Part shown: positions 20,601-27,587 of the stretch, piece after piece
Layout: every line of letters starts with the position of its first letter
How positions within the stretch are numbered: the first letter of the stretch is position 1
The notes under the pieces: generated by a model
What the model was told of the DNA's origin: nothing
Databases searched by the model: none
The model's input: the letters and a program-made list of their open reading frames with translations, nothing else
Program-made: the position numbers and the translations under genes
NCBI GenBank assembly: GCA_946803715.1
Contig: CAMPET010000361.1
Span: 1 to 27,587 of the forward strand
Source: Beroe ovata
Lineage: Eukaryota; Ctenophora; Nuda; Beroida; Beroidae
Reading direction: 5' to 3'
Length of the DNA stretch: 27,587 nt

Positions 20601-23600
20601 ACCACTCACGCCTCTGTTGACACCACTTCCTTGACACCGCTCTCACATTCATTGACACCACTTTCAATTCCATGTCACCTCAGCACGGACGTATTTGTCC
20701 CCAAGTTCATCCTGGATCCCAGTTTACTCCATACCCTCGTAGCACCCTTGCAAATCGGATACAAACTGTACACTCATCTCAGGTAGGAGAAATACATACC
20801 TGTGTAGATACTGTGTAGATACTGTGTAGATACTGTGTAGATACTGTGTAGATACTGTGTAGATACTGTGTAGATACTGAGAATTGAGATATAAACGTTT
20901 GTACTCATTGCACTCGCACACAGGACCAAAAAGCTGTCCGCGTGAAGTTGAATATGTTTTGACAGCACCATTTGGTGCGCGCGGCGCGGGAATATGACCC
21001 CCATTTTTAGATGGTAATCTCCATTCTATCCCAGGAATGATCCGAATCTAAGACAAGATCTTGTTCCTTTCATGCAGCCAGTCGATGCATCCAACAACAG
21101 CTCTACTAAAGATTACTACAAGAAAATTGAGAAACCAATGTGTCTATCAAAAAGTGAGCCTCCCACACAAACTGTTACTGATCAGATTTTATTGAGCGAC
21201 TGTCAATATTCATTGCCAATGACAACATGCCTTTCAGTTGAGGAAAAGCTGCTGAATTTGAACTATTTTTCAACGCCTGAGATAATTGCCGATCTAAGGT
21301 TGATGCTGGAAAACTGTTACCGATTTAACGGGACCGATTCATGGATAAGCAAACAAGCTTGTAAGGTATGATATGGCTGTGTATTGTCTGTTGACACACA
21401 CATGTGTTCCTGCGTGTTTGTGTGAAAACTGAAAATGTGTTATGTCAGCGTTGTGTGATGTAATCTCATGAAATGAGCAATAGTCCTATTCCGCGGCGCG
21501 TTCAGACGCGCGCAGTAAAAATGTCGACGATACCACTCTTTTCAAAATCTCGGTGCAATGAAAAGCACACTCCACGCGCGTTCGTATGTTGCGCGTTGTA
21601 GACCAGAATCCTGGAGTAAGATGGTTGCAATAACATAGCTGAGATATAGCTCTATTTTTAGGCAGAGAGACAAACCAATTGCTCAATCTACAGCCTACTT
21701 CTCCCCTTTTCAGATTGAAATGAGTCTGGAGAGTCGCATTACTCTTCTCCCCTACTCAATGAAAGGGAAGTGTTCATTGGCAGAAACATCGCCCCACTTG
21801 ACTATGTATAGAGACGTTTGTAAGTATGACCTTTTTGTCATTTGCTCAAGGCTGGGTGCTGCCCTCGTTGTTATATCCGTCAAACATCATAATGCTTCAA
21901 TCAAATAGATTGGGTTAGCATTTTTCTCTTTCATCAATCTTGAAAAGCTGCTGAACTTGCACCTAACTTCGCAACATAGAAAAGAGCTTACCGACCGAAT
22001 TTTTGCAGGTGGACGCCGCAACAGGACGCCGAGAATGTACGTAGGGTCCTCTAAGTCCCCAATTATCATAGCACTTGAAGAAACAGCGGTAATTACAGTT
22101 GCGCGCGCGTGTGTGTCTTTGTGGGTGTGTCTGTGACTGTGTGTACAAGTGGGAACATGTGAATAATGTACATTATGCCGATATCAGCATTCAGCTCGCC
22201 TCACATCACACAATCTCATACCATGTTATCATCAATATACACAGTGCAGAGCAGAGCACCATTTGATCACCATTAGAGCACCATTAGATCACTCAATCCC
22301 TCCCTACCACTCTCCATCAGTTATATCGGGAAAAGGAAGTCGAGCTCATACAAATACAGATGTCACGGCGACAAGAAGCTATGGTACAGGAGCGTATTAC
22401 GACAATAGCATCACACGTTGCTAGCAGCGACGACCTCAAGAGAATATCTTCTTCTTGGGAGGTAACGGGGGATGAGAGTAAATTGGAGTCGGTGCTTGAG
22501 AAAGGAAATTCAACTACTGATTGATATGGATTTCCGAGAATCGAGGCTGGGGTTTATTTTAGAACTAGAAATCAATGTACTATCCCATTCCATTCGAAAC
22601 CTAATTTGATTGTTCTGTTACAGTTCATATCCTCGTGTCTGATGATATGTGTTTGTCAAGAGGATTTCGATATCCAGTTTACAGTTGGAGCCCTGGAACT
22701 TGGGCTGTTGTACCCGCAGTACAGCAGATATCTTGCCAAACTGATGGTGTGCCTGTCAGCGAATGGGAAACGGGTGAAAGAGTGAGTTAGATATAAAACT
22801 CAGTGTTATTGTAGTTATATTGCTACTTCATCTTTTATTAGGGCCGTCTGATGCGGATCGCCTTATCGGCATAGGCCTTATCGGCACAGACACAACACGA
22901 ATACCCTGTCTTTATAATAGCGTATTGGGCAAGGTATCATCTGTTAATTCTAATGCAATGATAGGTTGCAGAAACAGTCCAGTGTAACGTATGAAGAGTG
23001 GAGCGCGGAGCTAGATGATCGGGTGAAATATTGGTATCGTTCCACAAACAAACATGGAAAACGGATAACACAGACCAGACTTGGTACATGATAGTTATTA
23101 ATTACCAATTATTTTAATCACTAATATTGATCAATTTACTAATTCATTCAGTAATCAGCATCTCCACTGCAAGTTTTCTCAAAACCTTGCCCTAATTTCA
23201 GTCCTAGTATCCATGACAACCGTCATAGTTTGTCCTGTTCAGGTGTGACGGATGAAATGTACACTGTGTTTGGTTCCCACCAATCTCCGCTACGACATCC
23301 TAATCCTCCTGAGGATTCTAAGAAAGATGGCGGGCGGCTATTCCATGAACTGAGCATGAAGGAGCGACTCACGTTGATCCACTGTCTTTGTACTGCTAAA
23401 GTAGTAAGTTCTCATATTACGAGACTGCATTTGACCTCCGAAATTGCCTTGTTGTTTGGTATTTGATCCGTACTAAATCTTATCCCACCAAATTTTATCA
23501 GATGATGTCGCCGCGGCTAGCCAACTGTTTCATGGAATATGAAGCGGAGAGTTTGAGACCGTCTATCCTGGGTCAAGATATCCTGGGCAATGTACTCTTC

Positions 23601-24638
23601 CACTTCCCTATCTGGCCAGAGGAAGTGAGAGTATTCATGGAGATATGCCCCCCTGATGATGACTGGGAACCTAACGAGGATGGACATGTGAGTACGGATT
23701 GGTCAGAAATGGAATAGGTATCTATCTAGATATGATGAGGGACATTTTCCTGGGGCGAAGCGACATGTAAGGGGCGTCAAACTTTTCTGCTATTGCTATT
23801 GACCATTGCAGACTATCCGTGGAGAAGTTCGCTGTGTTGCTCGGAGTACAGGCGAATTGATGTCAATCCTTGATACACTCAAATCCACCGGAATCTTGCA
23901 TCAATCGGTGAGTCAGGAAGATATGCAAAAAAAACTTACAGATTTCGGTTTTGATTTGAAATATGAAGTTGCCACTTTACTTAATTTCGTTGGAGTGATT
24001 TTGATATCAGTGATAACACGGTTTATTCCAACTCTCAGCAAACATCGGGCATCTCAAAGAAGAGGAATGTCCCTATTGCCGTTATCCCTCTGATTGCGAA
24101 TCTGATGGCACTTCACGAACAGACATTAGCACATCAGTCCCACTACCTTTATGTCGAAAATTCTGTAAGTTTTCACCTATTCCATGGCGTGGATGGTTCT
24201 ACTGAAAGTTAATTCAATTCGTACTGATCAAGTTATGAATACTATTTCCTCCTCCAGATTTTCAAGGATTTGTCGGAAGCGATGCTGAAAGTAGACTCGT
24301 TGGAGCCCCAAACTGCACCACCCACCCCACTCCGGCCTGCCACTCCCCCACCCTGCGATTTGGCTGATAGGGATGGAGAGGAGATGGATGAAGAAGATGA
24401 AAATGAAGATGAACTAGAAGATGAAAATGGAGATGAACATGAAGATGATCTAGAAGATGACGACGGAGACAATGTAGATGGAGAAGAATCGAGTGAAATG
24501 GGGAAGGATGAGGGAGAGGTGAATGGTGAAGACGATACGGTGTCCGAAGATAACGAGGAAGATAGTGAAACAAGTAGCGAGGGGGAGGGGAGTGACTATG
24601 CTCCTGATAGGGAGCAGGAAAGGGAGGAATCTACGTGA
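17636..24638 (+). CDS. BRD10: BRD10 (KIAA2026)-like bromodomain protein, 17 exons with an assembly-duplicated segment
   Basis: Exons are 17636–18230, 18346–18456, 18599–18709, 18809–18917, 20684–20782, 21035–21153, 21238–21365, 21714–21819, 22009–22040, 22321–22461, 22624–22781, 22965–23083, 23243–23403, 23502–23687, 23812–23907, 24039–24164 and 24258–24638. They total 2778 nt (925 aa) with all phases closing. Order: Ser-rich N-terminus with a twice-repeated 15-residue unit (residues 85–117) and basic KRRR at 122–125, a likely nuclear signal; bromodomain at about 315–450 with PVDASNNSSTKDYYKKIEKPM and the acetyl-lysine-binding-region motif LENCYRFNG; a helical charged stretch; a conserved C-terminal region with EDFDIQFTVGALELGLLYPQYS, KERLTLIHCLC and ILGQDILGNVLFHFP; an acidic D/E tail at about 830–925. 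The motifs after the bromodomain are what suggest BRD10 rather than another bromodomain family. Human BRD10 is much longer. The start is the ATG after a strong acceptor; ATG 17594 is an alternative. A second copy of exons 5–8 is at 19236–20318. Confidence 0.75.
17888..17986 (+). repeat. In-frame direct repeat in the BRD10-like N-terminus
   Basis: The peptide KYQTTYQS(T/S)NSPALS occurs twice, at 17888–17932 and 17942–17986, separated by three Asn codons. The nucleotides differ mostly at synonymous positions (AAGTACCAAACAACA versus AAATACCAGACGACA), so the duplication is old and the peptide has been kept. Confidence 0.8.
19075..19228 (+). repeat. Intronic degenerate TTGACACCACT minisatellite, copy 1
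   Basis: The unit (C/T)TTGACACCACT followed by about six to eight variable bases recurs through the intron before exon 5. It keeps long frames open on both strands, but the exon phase requires an acceptor at 19235, so this is intron. The allelic copy at 20482–20676 differs in unit number and order. Confidence 0.7.
19354..19386 (+). repeat. 11-bp ATACTGTGTAG tandem repeat, about 3 units
   Basis: TGTAGATAC words repeat three times shortly after the exon 5 donor. The corresponding place in the other copy has about seven units (20801–20878), a length difference typical of alleles. Confidence 0.85.
20482..20676 (+). repeat. Intronic degenerate TTGACACCACT minisatellite, copy 2
   Basis: This is the counterpart of the 19075–19228 array, with extra CATTGACA units and different internal order. 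It ends just before the exon 5 acceptor at 20683. Confidence 0.7.
20801..20878 (+). repeat. 11-bp ATACTGTGTAG tandem repeat, about 7 units
   Basis: Seven perfect 11-base units lie 18 bases after the exon 5 donor. Minus-strand frames through it encode a periodic peptide and are not genes. Confidence 0.9.
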
Positions 24639-26398
24639 ATTAGATTTTAACTGCGTTTTCTTCCAGTTGTTTAGTAATAAGGTGACATTGTAATTGTTAA
24701 ATTAGAAATCAAGGAGTGACGTTTTAGTCAATTTTGATGGCCCCAGGTTTCAAGAATATCCATTGCTTGGTTTCAATATCACTCAAATTGTTTAATTTTA
24801 TATCAGTAAAAGGCAGTCCATAATATTTTGTTGTTCAAGTGCAATTTTTAAGTAAGTTATTATATGCAGCATTCGGTTCAATGTGTGTTTATTCCTATGT
24901 TGTGTGATTGTTGGAAGCAGTCCCTCCTAATTTGCCGATGACGTAGCATATTCTGGCACATGATATGCGACGCGCGCGTGAAATCGGTATTGCGCGTTTA
25001 TGCGTACGCGCGTGACTTAAATGTTTACCTTCCGGCAAGGGCCCCTGCACATAGATAAATCTTGCGCGCGTTACATAAATTCCAATTGTGGAGCCGCGCA
25101 GTAGGTTTGGTACAATTGGGCATTTTATCGTCACGCAAAACATAGTACGATAGCTGGCAAGAGGGTAGTTGAGGATTCCAAAATAACGCCCAACTTATTG
25201 CTAAACTGATCCGAACAACCGTCAAAAACCAACACTCGTCACGGAAAACACGGTACTTTTAACTGCCCCAGTGGTTTTGAAATTCAGAGGTGTAAAATCA
25301 TGATGTAAGATCCTAGGGAATCAAAGCGCTCACATATTATAACTCTTGATAGTTTTGATGTCAACCCTGGCATCCGTTTATTGCTCACATGAATTAGACT
25401 CACATAGATTATGCCCAATTATAAGAGGGAGCGGTACCAGAACATCAGATCTAAAATCATTTTACTTTCATTGTCAGATTCACGCAGTAAAACACAACTA
25501 TGACAGAACTGTGACAATTGTTATAAAGTAAAAACAACATTTCTCCTTCTATTAGCACTTCAGTAGATCAAACTCGGAACAACAACAACAACACTCCTGT
25601 ATTCCGCTTTTCAAATCCTTTGACACCCGTTTCCCCCATGCTATCCCTTTTCAAATACAAGATTGATTTGACTCTCATATGAGTTGTTAAGTTAAAGCAG
25701 ATGCTTATGGCATTATTCTCAATAAAGATCACAAAACATAGTTTCATACTCATTTCAGCTTGTTTATACCCATTCCAAATGACTTTATATGCTTGTGCAG
25801 TGTGTACAGTGTTTAGGAATAATGACCGTAATATGAACAGTTTTTAAACAAAACTATGCAGTATGCCACACGTCTTAAAATGTAAAATTTATCATTTCCA
25901 GACCGCAAGTCACTTTGAAAACATCCCGCAAACATTTCTCAACCAGCACTATATCTTCATACATTTGAACCATTTTTTCATACATTAATGTGCTCCTCAT
26001 AAGATAATCATCTATACACTCAGCATAAGGTGCACGCTGTATAGTGTAAAATGACCCTCAACATTTTTACATACCCATTGTACACTGTTTTTCACAATTA
26101 TTCATTCGCTCAAAGCTAATATATATCGTAAATCGAAATCTCTATTAAAATAAACACCTCATGTTCGTGTATGTCAAATTCAAACAATCAATTCTGTATT
26201 GGGGAGAAGAAGGAAGAATATCTCTGAAAAAAGGAACGATCTTTCCAAGAACAAAGGCCTCATAGTTCTATACATATAACTCGATTCTGAATCACAGATT
26301 TAAAAGGCAGGATTTGTACATTGTACGATGAATCATTGATATTTTAACAATCGTTAACAAGCACACTTGCAAGCAATGACATTAACCGGAAAAAGTTC

Positions 26399-26490
26399 TT
26401 TGTGTATGTGTATGTGTCTTGGTGTGCGTTTTATGCGTACGCTTATTTGTGTGTGTGTAATGTGTATGTGTGTGTGTGTGTGTGTGTACA
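26399..26490 (+). repeat. (TG)n-rich microsatellite
   Basis: TGTGTATGTGTATG words lead to a pure TG run at 26468–26486. It is complementary in strand sense to the CA tracts at the window edges. Confidence 0.85.
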
Positions 26491-26550
26491 AGTTAGTCTA
26501 TGGTGGACGTGCGTGAAAGTGAATCGTACTGTGTAGACCGTTATAGGTAT

Positions 26551-26702
26551 ACAGTGTACAATGTACAGCAGTTTACCAAGTATACATACTTTAGACACTG
26601 TATAGCGCTTGCAATTTGCAGAACGTCTACCTATCGTCTGTAATCACTGTAATTGCTGTGATTAATTAATTGCTGTAATGTACTCTGTACATTGTACACA
26701 GT
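26551..26702. repeat. Inverted repeat, GTACATTGTACAC arms
   Basis: ACAGTGTACAATGTACAG at 26551–26568 is the reverse complement of 26685–26702 with one mismatch, leaving a loop of about 116 bases. A direct partial repeat of the right arm, AGTACATTGTACAC, follows at once. It is possibly a small MITE end pair; no target duplication is clear. Confidence 0.6.
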
Positions 26703-26877
26703 ACATTGTACACACACCACCACTCACACACAGATCTCTCTCATCATGCATATTGCATGCTGTCTCTGAAACGCACACACAAACGCACAAAAACATGCGT
26801 ACAGCAGCACGTGAACAAACAATAACTTGCGCATCATTCTCTCGCCCTCTCTCCCAGCTTCCGACTCTCCTATGATC

Positions 26878-27144
26878 TCAAGGTCGTCGCTTGGAAATGG
26901 TCACATTGATACCCAGGTTTCCATTCTCGCTAAACATGTGCGCCATGCTCGTCTCAAACACGAGGCAATCATTGTTCTGTATGGCGGCCGTTACGCCCTC
27001 ATGAATACTCCGCGGCGTTGCTTCCCACAACATCCGCCGACCATGTCCGTTCAACTCCAGTCGGTAGAGGAATTGTTCCGCTTGTTTCCGTGTTCCGATC
27101 AGTTGGACAACGGCGAAAAACTGCTGGTGGTTTTCGTGCTTCTC
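26878..27144 (-). CDS. SIAH: SIAH-type E3 ubiquitin ligase, last coding exon (partial gene)
   Basis: On the minus strand an acceptor ACATTCCAG is followed by 88 codons and a TGA. The peptide has [43 protein letters not shown] and [14 protein letters not shown], which are the signature stretches of the C-terminal substrate-binding (TRAF-like) half of SIAH/Seven-in-absentia proteins. These dimeric RING ligases recruit substrates and E2 enzymes for ubiquitination and proteasomal degradation. The RING and the Cys/His zinc fingers are not here and should lie in exons beyond the right edge. The end differs from vertebrate SIAH1: after VTIS comes KRRP, two residues longer and basic. The first residue encoded is at an exon boundary inside the domain, phase 0. 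Family certain; SIAH1/2 paralogue assignment not meaningful in an invertebrate. Confidence 0.93.
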   Translation of the reverse strand, partial: EKHENHQQFFAVVQLIGTRKQAEQFLYRLELNGHGRRMLWEATPRSIHEGVTAAIQNNDCLVFETSMAHMFSENGNLGINVTISKRRP

Positions 27145-27587
27145 CTGGAATGTACAGGGAATAATATGGAGTGGAAATGGGGGGTCGAACAGTGAGAGAC
27201 AGTGAGAAATACCGCTGTATTAATTGGGTGATGTCATGTGACAATTGACACGTCCCTGTCATTGGTGACGTGTTCTAATATCATCTAAATCACCAGTTTT
27301 AGGTAATATGTTGTTTCACATTTAAAGTTTAATATGACCTGCTTTGTCAACTGTCATTAATTAAATTAATAGTTTACGACAAAGTATGAAGACTTACAAA
27401 ATACACATCAATGTGCAGTGAGCACAGTACTACATGAGTCAATCTGTTGAGTATCAATGAGTGTATGCGTCACTTGGAGGAAAAGAATTGCAATACCTAC
27501 ATTAGACACGCATGCGAAAACACACAAAGTACACGAAGACAGAGAATCACACTGACACCCACACACACACACACACAAACACACACA
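27145..27587 (-). other. Intron of the SIAH gene, running off the window
   Basis: The exon's acceptor means this sequence is intronic on the minus strand. No further SIAH exon is seen up to the edge. The last 30 or so bases are a CA-rich microsatellite. Confidence 0.6.

Larger units (their letters stand above)
20320..21797 (+). repeat. Duplicated bromodomain segment, copy 2 (contig start)
   Basis: It begins mid-exon with GTTTTACAGTGATGG, exactly as copy 1 does within exon 4 at 18900, and continues past the copy 1 truncation point into the rest of the gene. It is therefore the version used in the gene model from exon 5 onward. The first 18 bases duplicate the end of exon 4 and have no acceptor of their own. 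Confidence 0.85.
24639..26877. other. Convergent intergenic region: BRD10-like and SIAH 3' UTRs
   Basis: The two genes end towards each other here. It is AT-rich, with a CpG-rich island at about 24965–25100 containing GCGCGCGTGAAAT and GCGTACGCGCGTGAC, and with plus-strand AATAAA near 25721 and 26150. Open frames on both strands are short and have no splice support. A TG-rich microsatellite and an inverted repeat lie at its right end and are listed separately. Confidence 0.5.

Noticed and set aside
19236-21797. A protein with two tandem bromodomains
   Set aside because: The first copy ends at an N in mid-exon and the second begins mid-exon without an acceptor; the sequences behave like alleles, and one copy alone closes the frame.
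22009-22036. Shorter exon 9 ending at the stronger-looking donor GTACGT (22037)
   Set aside because: It would leave phase 2 and throw exon 10 out of frame; the GTAGGG donor at 22041 restores phase 0 into LYREKEVEL.
23213-23242. Exon 13 beginning at an earlier acceptor near 23201
   Set aside because: That choice meets an in-frame TGA before reaching GVTDEMYTVFG; the acceptor at 23242 avoids it.
24242-24573. Minus-strand Ser/Pro/His-rich ORFs
   Set aside because: They are antisense to the acidic D/E-coding exon of the BRD10-like gene; GAAGAT repeats read backwards give S, H and L codons.
26827-27195. 122-codon plus-strand ORF
   Set aside because: It lies opposite the SIAH exon, whose minus-strand translation is unmistakable.

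Overview
This is a eukaryotic, almost certainly animal, window. Protein-coding sequence is split into many short exons by GT–AG introns of roughly 60–550 bases. The recognisable genes are animal regulators: a PDCD10/CCM3 homologue, a BRD10 (KIAA2026)-like bromodomain protein and a SIAH-type E3 ubiquitin ligase. Intergenic DNA is AT-rich with dinucleotide microsatellites, GC-rich hairpins and LTR-element debris. I cannot name the species. Compact genes with short introns would suit an early-branching marine invertebrate such as a sponge, but that is a guess. The window is scaffolded sequence: seven single-N joins (8002, 10623, 11361, 12194, 12922, 13175, 20319) mark contig boundaries, and several oddities sit exactly on them.

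Layout. 237–1638 (+): six exons forming the 3' end of an unrecognised gene, with all splice phases consistent. 1639–2570: AT-rich spacer. 2600–3199 and 15419–15600: a GC-rich, hairpin-forming repeat whose two halves lie in opposite orientation. 3200–15418: an LTR-type element about 12.2 kb long. Its terminal direct repeats (3200–4471 and 14149–15418) are nearly identical, begin TGTTAT and end ATAACA, and are flanked by the same 5-bp sequence CGCAA. Its interior has no gag/pol-like reading frame. Instead it holds arrays of short tandem repeats with strong strand asymmetry, diverged partial LTRs and a near-palindrome.

16244–16940 (+): a two-exon PDCD10/CCM3 gene (202 aa). 17636–24638 (+): a BRD10-like gene with 17 exons once an apparently artificial tandem copy is removed (18900–20318 versus 20320–21797, joined at an N). 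The de-duplicated model is 925 aa and every exon phase closes. It has an N-terminal Ser-rich region with a basic patch, a bromodomain, a conserved BRD10 C-terminal region and an acidic tail. 26878–27144 (−): the last coding exon of a SIAH homologue, convergent with the BRD10-like gene; the rest of that gene lies beyond the right edge.

The three named genes are not a functional operon; they are ordinary neighbouring animal genes. PDCD10 acts in GCKIII-kinase/STRIPAK signalling, the bromodomain protein is probably nuclear and chromatin-associated, and SIAH acts in ubiquitin-dependent protein turnover. The least explained part of the window is the large LTR-bounded element without coding sequence.
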